Assembly (NCBI GenBank): GCA_013115135.1
Contig: JABANP010000288.1
Location: forward strand, 1 to 64,000
Reading direction: 5' to 3'
From: Perkinsus olseni
Taxonomy: Eukaryota; Perkinsozoa; Perkinsida; Perkinsidae
DNA length: 64,000 nt
Shown here: positions 49,001 through 61,000 of the stretch, piece by piece
Layout of the letters: each line of letters begins with the position of its first letter
Numbering within the stretch: position 1 is the stretch's first letter
Program-made: the position numbers and the translations under genes
The notes under the pieces: generated by a model
Seen by the model: only the letters and a program-made list of their open reading frames with translations
What the model was told of the DNA's origin: nothing
Databases searched by the model: none

Positions 49001-52000
49001 GACTGCCAGAAAGTACCGAGCGGCCAAGTACAGAGGCGACGCTGCCCAGCCTGGCAGCACTTCTCAGTGAGAGGGTGCTCCCTAGACTCACGCTATCGAG
49101 CGCAGATAGGGTCAAGCCGAGCCTGGCTAGGTCGAAGACCGACATCTGGCTACCAACCCTCGCAAAGGAACGCAGAGACAGCGAGCTCCCGAGGCTAGTG
49201 GTGAGCATGATCGATAGGGAGCTACCCAGACGGGACTCGGAATACACCGAGACGACGCTGCCAAAGCGAACCAGGGATCTCACGGAGAGGGAACTGCCCA
49301 TGGTGGTGAAGTCCAATGCAGTGAGAGAGCTTCCGAACTTGGACGTACAGTACACAGACAGCTCGCTACCGATGCGAGCCATCGCTCTCAAGGATAGAGA
49401 GCTCCCCAGCGTACTCGAGTCGAGCGCCGAGACGGTCGCTGCCAGCCGTGTGCCAGAGGCGACGGAACAAGCACTACCCAATCTGGCGAAGGTACGTAGA
49501 GAGAGGCCGCTACCCAGCATGACCGAGTCGAGTGTAGACAGCACGGAGCCGAACCTCACATTAGAGAGAGTCGACAGTGCTGAGCCATATGAGCCCGACC
49601 CAGCAACCGATATGCAGCTCCCTAGCCGAGCCGCAGCCCTCACAGAGAGCGTACTACCCAGAGCGAGATAGTCGAGCACCGAGGCGCTGCTGCCTAGCCG
49701 GGCGAAGCTGCGTAGTGAAAGGGAACTACCACAGTGGGCTGAGCCGAGCAACGAGAGGCCGGAGCCGTACCGAGCAGTGGCTGAGACGCTGATGTAAGAA
49801 CCCACCCGCGCCGTACTTCGCAACGAGAGCGAGCTACCGAGTGTGGAACAGTCCAATACCGAAAAGGCGCCGCCGAGATTGCCCGCAGCGAACAGAGAGA
49901 AGGAGCTACCGAAACGGGCGAAGCTGCTCAGTGAGAGCGAGCTGCCGATCTCAGTATGAGAGATGACGGAGAGGCTGGATGACAAGCTGCAGGAGCTCAC
50001 GACTGATAGGGCGGACCCGAACCGGGCAAAGGCACGTAAGGATAGTGAGCTACCCAGAGAGGCTTCACCCAGTGCTGAGAGGGAGCTTCCGAGGGCCGAG
50101 GCAGAGAAGGCGGAGACGGTCGATCCACATCTCAGTAAGGAGCGTAGAGATAGTGAACTGGCCAGGGTCGAGAAACCGAGAGTGCTGACAGAACTACTCA
50201 GCTGAGCTTCCTTCAACAAAGAAAGGCCGCTGCCCATGCGAGCCACCGCTCTGAGCGAAAGGGTCGAACCAAGGCTCCCACAGTCGAGAGCTGACAGACC
50301 GCTACCAAGCCTAGCGCTCATGCCGACTGAGGCCACACTGCCAATGCGAGCAAGGCCCCGGAGCGATAGTGAGCTACCCAGCGTCACAAAGTCAAGGACA
50401 GTCAGGCTGGATGCCAGGCTACCGGATGCCCCAAGGGAGAGAGTACTTCCGAAGCGAGCAACGCTCCTTAAAGAGAGAGAGCTCCCTAGGGATGCAGCAT
50501 CGAAGGCAGATAAGGTGAGGCCAAGGCGCGCTCGACTGAGGGCACTGACCGCCGAGCCCACCACATGCGACCCGGTGACTGAAGTAGAGCTGCCTAGGCG
50601 AGCGAAGGACCTCAGAGACAGAGAACTGCCGAACAGCCCTTGGTCCAACACCGACAATTTGCTCCCTAGCCGAGAAAAGCTTCGCAAGGAGAGGGAGCTA
50701 CCGAAGCTGACGCTGTCGTATACGGACAGAGCTTTGCCGACATTCATGCCGCACTGCACGGAAACGGCAGATCCCAGACTTGCAGTGGTCGCTACTGAGA
50801 TGGAGCTACCGAGTCTAACGAAGGCGCGGACTGAGAGGCTGCTGCCAAGTGCTAGGGCGTCCAAGATACTCAGCTTGCTACCAAACCTGGCGAAGCTGCG
50901 TAACGACAGGGAACTTCCGAGATGACCAGCACCGACGATACTGATAGAGGCTGCATAGGCCCCTCCGGTAGCCGAGATAGCAGAGCCGAGCCGAGAGACG
51001 GAGCGTACGGATAGCGTGCTACCCAGGAGGAGGTAATCCAGCACCGATACGCTAAGGCCGATCCTACTGTGGGCTGCAGCAGAGATCGAGGAACCGAAGC
51101 GGGCGATGCTACGAACTGAGAGGGAGCTTCCAAGCTGAACCAAATCTACGACGGAGAGAGCGCTGCCGAGTCTGGTACGCTCCACTACTGATAGGGTGCT
51201 ACCGAATCGAGCAAGCTGTCTCAAGGAGAGTGAGCTGCTCAGACAGGAGTAGTCCACGATGGAAACCTTGCTCCCAAGACGGGCTAGGGACCGCAAGGAT
51301 AGGGAGCTACCCAAGGTAGACGCGCCCAGAGCAGACAGGCTATCGCCCAGCAAAGCCTTGCCTGCCGCTGAGACCGCGGATCCGAATCTAGCCATGGATC
51401 GCAAAGAGAGGCTGCTGCCTAGCGTAGTGTAGTCCAGGGCCGACACGCTACTCCCCAACCTCGAGAAGGACCTCAGAGAGAGTGAGCTACCTAGGGTGGC
51501 CTGGGCGAGGACAGTAAGCTGAGCTCCAATAAGCCCATCACTATACACCGACATAGAGCTACCTAACCTGCTGACAGCCCTCAGAGACAGGGAGCTGCCG
51601 AGGGTTATCGTATCGAGGACAGTGAGCGACTCTCCCAGACGAGTAGTAGAGAAAACAGAGCTACTGCTACCGAACCTAGCTAGGGATCGCAGGGACAGTG
51701 AGCTGCCGATGCCGACAGCATCGAGGACTGAAAGTCTAGAGCCCAACGCCGCTTGACCGTAAACGGAAGCAGAGCTGCCAACCCTGAACATAGCCCGAAC
51801 AGAGAGAGAGCTGCCAAGAGTGACATAATCGAGGGTGGAGGCACTAGAGCCCAGCCTGCCGTAGCCTCGTAGCGACAGGGTACTGCCGAAGGACGTGGCA
51901 TCTAGGACGGACAGAGATCCCGACGTGCGAGCCCAAGAGAGGATTGATGCTGCACTACCGACTCTGAGGGAATCAGTGACCGACAGTGCACTGCCTAGCC

Positions 52001-55000
52001 TAGCGAAGCCTCGGAGAGAAAGCGAGCTGCCGAGGTGGGAGGCCGCTAGTACCGAGAGCGATTGCCCAAGTCTTTGGTCAGCATAGATGGACACCGTGCT
52101 ACCCAGTCTAGCATAGGACCTCAATGAAACGGAGCTACCGAGAAGAGCCTGGTCCAGTACGCTGAGCTTGCTGCCGAGCCTGGCGAATGATCTCAAGGAT
52201 AGAGAGCTTCCCAAGGACTGCTCGCTCAGGACTGAGACGGCGGACCCGACCTTGCAGGTAGCGAAGGTCGAAAGCTCGCTGCCCAGCCTAGCGAAAGATC
52301 GAAGTGACAGTGCACTGCCGAACATGGCAGCCTCCACTACGGACAAGTGCTGACCTATTCGGCCACCACCTAGCACGGACATAGCACTACCGACGCGGCA
52401 CATGTTACGCAGAGATAGGCTGCTAGCAAGCACAGCACAGTCCAGGACTGACAGAGTACTGGACAGTCTACCAGTCGCCAGCACGGATACGGAACTGCCG
52501 AACCGAGCAACAGTCCTCAACGACAGGCTGCTGCCGAGGTGGGTGAACGAGGTGACACTCACGGAGGCTCCGAGCCTGGAGACAGCAGTCGCGGAGACTG
52601 AGGAGCCCATCCGCAAGACCGCCCTAAGGGACAGGCTGCTACCGAGACTTATACAGTCGAGCAGGGAGGTAGCCTGAGCCAGCTTCGTCCTGCCGACTAC
52701 CGAGACGGTGCTACCGAAGCGTGCAAGGCTACGGACTGACAGAGAGCTGCCGAGCGTGGCGTAGTCGAGGACAGTTAGGGTGGAACCCAGACGCGTGAAG
52801 CCGTACGCTGAGATGGTGCTGCCCATTCTTGCCAGGGACTGCAGGGAGAGGGTGCTGCCCAGGGTAACGTAGTCCAAAACCGAGAGGGTCGAACCCATTC
52901 TGCCGACACCGTAGACAGACGCGGAGCTACCTAGTCGAATGAACTGCCTCAGTGACAGCGAACTAGCTAGGTTGGTCAAGTCGAGGACGGAGAGCCTCTC
53001 GCCAAGGCGTGCCGAGCTCACGGTAGAGCAGCTGCTTCCAACTCGGAGGAACGACCGTAGAGATAGAGAGCTGCCGCAATGGGCTAGGCTGATGACCGAC
53101 AGCGATTGCCCTATGTTGATGGCAGCATACACAGAAGCAGAGCTGCCTAGCCGCGAAGCTGCACGGATGGAGAGCGATGAGCCCAGGTGGGTAGAATCTA
53201 GGACGCTCAGCTTGGATCCAAACCTTGCGAATGATCTAAGCGATAAGGATGAGCCCAAAGTGAGAGAATCCAAAGTGGACAGACTCTGGCCCAAGCGGGC
53301 TATGGAAGCGACACTGGCGACGCTGCCCAATCTCGCCAGGGAGCGGACAGAAAGGGAGCTTCCAACCAGGGCGAAGTCCAGTGTGGAAGTCTTACTGCCA
53401 AGCCTAGCATAGCTTCGGAGAGACAGCGAGCTGCCTAGATGTAGCTGGGCCACTGCTGAGAGTGAATCGCCCAAGCGAGTCGCAGCAGCGACCGAGAGGG
53501 TACTGGCCAGGCGGGTGTGCCCTCGAACAGAGAGGGAGCTACCCAGAGTGAGGTAGTCGATGATAGACACTGTGCTGCCGAACCGGGCGTAGCTCCTCAA
53601 GGACAGGCTACTGCCGAGATTAACAAAGTCTATGACCGTTGCATGACTACCGAATGTCGAGGCTTCCGCTACCGATAGGACCGAGCCGAACCTCATGAAG
53701 CCTCGCAAGGACATGGTGCTACCCAGGTTGATGCAGTCCAGCAGCGACAGTGATTCGCCCAGACGAGTGGTAGAGAGGACTGTGAGGGTACTGCCCAGGC
53801 GCATGAAGCTAGCGACTGATAGGGAACTGCCCAGAGATGCTAGATCCAGGGCTGTGAGACTCGATCCGAATCTCGCGAATGAGCGGACGGACAGCGAGCT
53901 TCCGAGGGTTGTGGCATCCAGGATACTCAGGGAAGAACCGCATTGGGTGGCCGAGATGGTAGAGAGGACACTGCCAAACCTGGCCAGGGATCTCACAGAG
54001 AGTGAGCTACCAAGAGTCAAAGCGTCCAGTACTGAAGCGGCAGAGCCGAGCAGAACTGTAGCTTGCGACGACAGGGAGCTACCCAAGCGCAGGAATGATC
54101 GCAGGGAGAGCGAGCTGCCGAGGCCGGCCCAGTCCAGCACCGACATGCTGCTGCCCAGTCTAGACTCCTCGAGCACAGAGATGGTGCTACCAAACCTCAT
54201 GAACCCTCTCACAGATAACGAGCTGCCTAGATTAACGGCATCGAGGGTAGACAGGCTCTTGCCAAGATTGGCGACGTCGAAGACAGACATGTAGCTACCG
54301 ATCCTGGAGGCCCCCCTCAGGGATAAGGAAGACCCGAAAGTAGCATAGTCCAGCACAGTCAGCTTACTACCAAGCCGAGCAAAGCTCCGTAGAGAGAGGG
54401 AGCTGCCAAGAGTCGCATGATGGAGGACCGTGAGAGACTCACCGATGCGTGTATGGCTGGCTACAGACAGGTCGCTGCCTAGCCTAAGCATGGATCTCAC
54501 TGAGAGGGAGCTTCCCAGTGTAGCGTAGTCGAGGACAGTAGCTGAGCTCCCCAGTCGGGCGAATGATCGCAGTGACAGGCTGCTGCCAAAGGCGGTGCTA
54601 TCAAGGACAGACAAGTCCGCGCCCAAGCGCGCTTGTGATATGACAGACACTGAGCTGCCGAAGCGAGCAACATCGCGAAGTGACAGCGAACTGCCGAGCA
54701 CCACATGGTCGAGTAACGTAAGTGAACTGCCCAGCCGAGCGAATGATCTCAGCGATAGAGAGCTGCCGAACCAGCAGTTGTCAAGGACGCTCAAGGAGCT
54801 GCCCAGACGTGTATGGTCCAACGCAGAGAGAGTGCTACCGAGAACAGTGGAGTCCATCACTGTCAGTGTACTGCCGATGCGCATGAACGATCGAAGGGAG
54901 AGGGCACTGCCTAGTGTGCACTCCTCCAACACGGAGATGGTCGCACCAATACGCGCACACTGAGCTGCAGTGATCGAGCTTCCAGCCCTCAGCAGAGCGC

Positions 55001-58000
55001 GCAGAGACAGGCTACTGCCTAGAGTGGCGAAGTCCAGGACGCTGACCTCGCTACCGAGGCGACCAAAGGACCTCAGACTGAGAGAGCTACCGAATGTCAC
55101 AGAATCCAACACTGATGCCGTGCTACCCAACCTAGTCCAATCAAGGATGGACGCCGAGCTACCGAGTCGAGCTACGGAGATGACAGAGATCCCACTACCG
55201 AGCCTAGTGGAAGCTCGAAGGGAGAGGGAGCTGCCCAGATGTAGGTAGTCCAGAATGGACACCTTGCTAGACAACCGAGCAAAGCTTCGTAGTGATAGGC
55301 TGCTGCCGAACTCAGCCTGTTCAATGACCGAGAGTGCTTTGCCGAGGCTTGAGTCACCTAACACGCTCATGTGGCTGCCGAGTCTAATGAATGATCGCAG
55401 TGATAGTGAGCTGCCGAAGGAAACACCGCCACAGACCGAAAGCTTGGCTGCAAAGCGAGCCATACGGGCCACGGACAAGCTGCTGCCCAGAATGGTGTAA
55501 TCTAGGACAGATAATTTACTACCATGCCGGAGGAATGAGCGGAGTGACAGGGAGCTCCCAAGAGTGACTGCATCCAAGACGGTCATGGCTTGACCGAACC
55601 TGCCCGACCCCAGCAAGGAGATGGTACTGCCGAGCCTAGCTGTAGCTCTGAGGGAGAGGCTACTCCCGAGCGAGCACTGGTCCAATACCGTGAGGGTACT
55701 GCCCAGCCGTGCCGTACTGAGCGCCGATATGAGGCTGCCTAGCCTAGTGACCGACCGTATAGAGAGCGAAGACCCAAGGTTGACGAAGTCTAGGATGCTC
55801 GCTTTCGAGCCTAGACGACTGAAGGATCGCAGGGACAGGGAACTGCCAAGGCTGACTTCTTCTAGTACCGAAGCGAAGCTGCCGAGTCGGGCCCAGTCCA
55901 AACACGAGAACGACGACCCTAGGCGAGAGGTTCCGACAACTGAAAGACCACTGCCTAGCCGGAAGAAGGTTCGCAGGGACAAGCTTGAACCAAAGTTGGC
56001 CATGTCAACGACGGAAAGACTGCTGCCGAGCCGCAGGTTACCAAATACCGAGCAACCGCTACCAAGGCGACCGAATGAACGGACCGACAGGGAGCTGCCC
56101 AGGTCGGTCATATCGAGTGCTGAGAGCTTGCTTCCAAGCCTTGCGAAGGACCGCAGTGAGAGGGAGCTCCCGAGCGCCACGCAGCCTAGGACGGAGGCGT
56201 GGCTGCCAAACTCAGCAACCCCAAGGGCAGAGAATGCGTCCCCAATAGTTGGACGGCTCTGCACGGATATGCTGCTGCCGAAGCGAGCCAGTGACCGTAC
56301 GGAGAGTGAGCTGCCAAGAGTAGTGGCACCAAGGGCTGATAGGGCGCTACCAATACGGCAAGAGGCGAACGAGGAGAGAGAACTTCCCAGCCGTGCGAAG
56401 GAGCGGAGCGAAGTCGAGCTGCTAACCATGGTGTGGTCAATCACGGATAGGCTCAGGCCCAGGCTGGCTGACTTGAGGAGGGACACAGAACTGCCAAACT
56501 TGGCCATGCTCCGAAGGGAGAGGGTACTGCCGAGACTGACAGAGTCTACTACGCTGAGTGTCGTGCCGGCTCTAGCATATGAGACGACAGACACGACGCT
56601 ACCGAGCCTGACGAAGCTCCTCAGTGACAGCGAGCTACCAAAGTTGACCACGTCCAGCGTTGAAAGGTCCGACCCGAGCCTCGCTGACTGTATAGCGCTC
56701 ACCGCTGAACCAGCCCGCAAGAGGGAGCGAAGGGAAACCGTGGAACCAAAGAAGGCCGAGTCAATGACAGAGAGCGCGCTCGATAGCCGAGCCTTGGAGA
56801 CTATAGACAGGGAGCTGCCAACTCTGAGGAAGTCCCTCAACGACAGGCTAGATGATAGTGTAGCGATATCCAGTACAGACAACGTGCTGCCGACCTTTGC
56901 GGAAGTGAGGATACTCAAACCACTACCCACACGGAGCATATCCCTCAAGGACAGGCTGGAGCCTAGAGTGGCGCAGTCAAGTACTGAGAGGGTCTCTCCC
57001 AACCTAGCTGTGTGGATGGCGGACAGGCTGCTACCAATACGTAGTAACTGTCGTACCGAGAGAGCGCTGCTTAGGATGGTGTAGTCGACGACCGAGAGTG
57101 AGCTGCCAAGATTGGCCCTCGTCAGCACGCTCACGCCGCTGCCGAATCGGGCGGCTGATCGGAGTGATAAGGAGCTTCCGAAGTGCGTGAAGTCAAGCAC
57201 AGTGGCTCGACTACCAAGTCTGGCGAAGCTACGCAGAGATAGACTACTGCTGAGAGTGGTAGAGCCCAACACAGAGAGGGCACTACCAAGACGTGTCGTG
57301 TCTAGGACTGACAGAGTTGAACCGGCTCTTAGGCTATCGATTACAGACAGGCCACTGCCACACCTGACAGCCGCCCTCAGAGACAGAGAGCTGCCGAGGC
57401 TGGCGACGTCGAGGACCGACAAGGACTGCCCGAGTCGCGCTATTTGGAGTGTCGAGAGGCTACTCCCCAATCTGGCCATGGAACGCATCGACACGCTACT
57501 TGCCAAGTGGGCGAGGTCAACCAAACTGAGCTCACTGCCTAGCCTAGCGAAGCTGCGGAGGGAAAGAGTGCTCCCGAACTCGACCTGCTCCAGAACAGAT
57601 GCAGAGCTACCGAGCCTTGCCCAGCCCAAGGCAGAGAGGGTCGATGCAGCTCTGACTGGCTCTAGAATTGACAAGGCACTGCCAAGCTTGCACATAGCTC
57701 TCAGGGACAGAGAGCTGCCGAGGGTACAAGCATCAAGGACGGTGAGTGTAGAACCCATACGAGCAAGGCTCGCAACCGTTGCTGTGCTGCCGAATCTAGC
57801 GTAGCTCCGAAGCGATATGGAACTGCCCAAGTCAACCATATCCAATAGCGACAGGCTAGAGCCGAAGCGAGCTGTGGCGAGCAGAGTCAAGGAGCTACCG
57901 AAGCGAGATAGCGAGCGCAGAGATATCGAGCTGCCCATGTTGATGGTCGATATCACCGACAGAGTATCAGAGAGCCTCGTACTAGAGACCACCGACATTG

Positions 58001-61000
58001 TAGAGCCAAACCGCATGAATGAGCGGAGGGAGAGGGCACTGCTCAGCGTGGTGCAGTCGAGCACAGTCAGCGTCGAGCCTAGCCTGGACCCGGCAAGAAC
58101 AGAGATACCGCTGCCATACCGTATGAAGCTACGGAGCGATATAGTGCTGCCGAAGTTGGTCATGTCGAGCACGGACAGGTCCCGACCGAATCGGACTTTC
58201 TCTAGAGCTGACATACTGCTGCCGATACGGGCGAAGGCTCGCACTGACAGTGACGAGCCCAGCCTGACGAAGTCCAACACTGTTGCAAACTTCCCCAGTC
58301 GAGCAAAGCTCCTCAATGACAAGGAGCTGCCAAAGTGAGCGTAGTTCAACACGCTGACGGAGTCACCGACTTTGCACCAGTCGAGGACGCTGGCCGAGCT
58401 GCCAATCCTAGCCAAGCCGAGAATGCTCAGGCCACTGCCAACCCGAGAGAAGCTTCGAAGGGACAGTGAGCTACCCACAGTGGCTGCTTTGATGACCGAC
58501 AGGCTGGCACCACAGCTTGCGGTACTCACAGCAGAGACCGAACTGCCCAGTCTCGCGAAGCTGCGGAGCGACAAGGAGCTGCCAAGGACACTCTGATCCA
58601 AGAGAGAAGCCGAAGAGCCGTAGCGAGCTATAGAGTGTAAGGATAGGGTTGATCCAAGACGGCAAGCTGCCCGCAAGGAGAGCGAGCTGGCTAGGTTGGC
58701 CCAAGACAGTGCTGTTAGCGAATCGCCCAGTCTGGTGGCACATAGGGTGGAGACGCTGCTGCCGAGTCGTAAAACCGACCGTACTGATAATGAAGTTGCA
58801 CAGACAGCGAAATCCATCACTGTCAAAGACGAAGCTAGCTTGGTTTGAGTTAACACGCTCACTGAGCTGCCGAAGCGCATCAGGCCCCGAAGGGATAGGG
58901 AGCTGCCAAGCAACGTGCAGTCAAGGGTGGACAGATCCTTTCCCAGTCTCGTGCCCAGAACCGTCGAGAGGGACGATCCGAACCTCATAAACTCCCTCAA
59001 TGACACTGCACTGCCGAAGTTTACCATGTCGAGGACTGACGCGCTGCTCCCCAGCCGCGATACACCGAAGAGAGAAAGGCCGCTGCCAAGACGGATGGTC
59101 GATCGCAGACTGAGGGAACTAGCAAGGGCCGTGAAGTCCATGACCGACAGAGTGTTGGACATTTTCATACTGGACAGGATAGATGCTACACTGCCCAACC
59201 TCAAGGCTGAACGGATCGACACCGAGCTGCCAAGGTGGGTGTAGTCCAACACTGAGAGGCTCTCGCCCATCCTAGTCTTGGAGAGCATGGAGATGCTTGA
59301 GCCAAACCGACAGAAGGACCTCAGAGAGAGGGAGCTTCCAAGGGAAGTGGCATCAAGGACCGAGGCAATGCTGCCCATGGTCATTGAGGCAATCACAGAT
59401 ACGGTACTGCCAGCTCTCGCGAAGGCTCTCACGGAGAGGGTACTCCCCAAAGACACGGCATCTAGGACGGAGATGACGGAGCCAAACCTGGTCGTACTGT
59501 AGACAGAGAGGCCACTGCCGAAGCGCATCATTCCCCGCAGGGAGAGGCTGCTGCCGAGCGTACTCCAGCCAAGGAGTGAGAGGCCGCTGCCGAGCCGTGA
59601 CACGCTGTAGAGGGAGAGCGTACTCCCGAGACGAGCGGTGGAGCGAACACTGATCATGCTGCCCAAGTGGACATGGTCAAGACCGCTCAGAGTGCTGCCG
59701 AGTCGAGCCATCCCAAAGCAGCTCATGGCACTGCCCAGCCTCGAGAAAGACCTCAGTGAGAGGGAGCTACCGAAGATCGCAGTGTCAAGGACCGAGAGGC
59801 TCGCGCCAGCCCCAGTATGGGAGAATATACTCACCGAAGAGCCTTGCCGAACGAACGACCTTAACGAGAGGCTACTGCCAAACTTGACCGCGTCCAGGAT
59901 CGAGAGCTCTCCATGTAGCCTCTGATACCCGCAGACCGACAGGTTGCTGCCTAACCTCACAAACGAGCGGAGCGAGAGGGAGCTACCCAAACCAATGGCA
60001 TCCAAGGCTGACATAGTAGATCCCAAGCGCGTAGTGGCCATGGCAGAAAGAGAGCTGCCCAGCCTAGCAGTCGCCCGGACTGATAGCGATGATCCAACAG
60101 CGATGAAGTCCAGGACCGAGATGCTCTGTCCATAGCGGGCGATGCCATAGGCCGAGATACCACTCCCTAGCCGCGTCATCGACCTCACTGACAACGAGCT
60201 GGCGAAGGTACCGAAGTCTAGCAAGGACAATGAGCTGCCGAACCTTAGAGAGGAGAACACCGATACGCCACTGCCAAATCGGGAGCAAGAGAGAGAGCCT
60301 CGTAGAGAGAGAGCACTGCCCAAGGTGTTGCAGTCTAGGGTAGTGAGTGACTTGCCAAGTCGGGCCAAAGACGCCACAGAGAGGTTACTGCCGAAGCGGA
60401 TGTAACTGCGCAGGGACAGTGCGCTGCCCATGGTGGCATAGTCGAGGATAGAAGCCGAGGACCCCAGTCTTGACAGACCCAACAAAGAGCAAGAGCTCCC
60501 CAGCCGTACGAAGTCACGAAGAGAAAGTGAGCTGCCGAGCTGCAGGAAGTCCAACACCGTTACGTGAGAAGCGAAGCGTGCCAGACCGATGACAGAGACT
60601 CTACTGCCTGCTCTAGCATAGGACCTCAGAGAGATGGAGCTACCTAGAGTAGACCACTCCATAACGGATACACCACTTCCCAGACGGGCCATGGCAAAGG
60701 ACGATAATGTCGACCCCAGGCGGGCGAAAGACCGGAGGGATACTGTGCTGGCGAAGGTGGCGTAGTCAAGGATAGAGGTAGCGCTACCGAACCTAGTGAG
60801 GCTGTACAGCGAGAGGCTGCTGCCTGCCCTGACCATGGACCTTAGGGACATTGCTGAGCCCATACTAGCGAAGGATAGGGTTGAGATGGACGCCCCAATC
60901 CTGACCTGGGATAGTGTGGAGAGGGTACTGCCAAGCCGTACTAGATTCCGAATGGAAATAGCGCTTCCACAATGGCCGAAGTCAAGGAGGGACAGAGAGT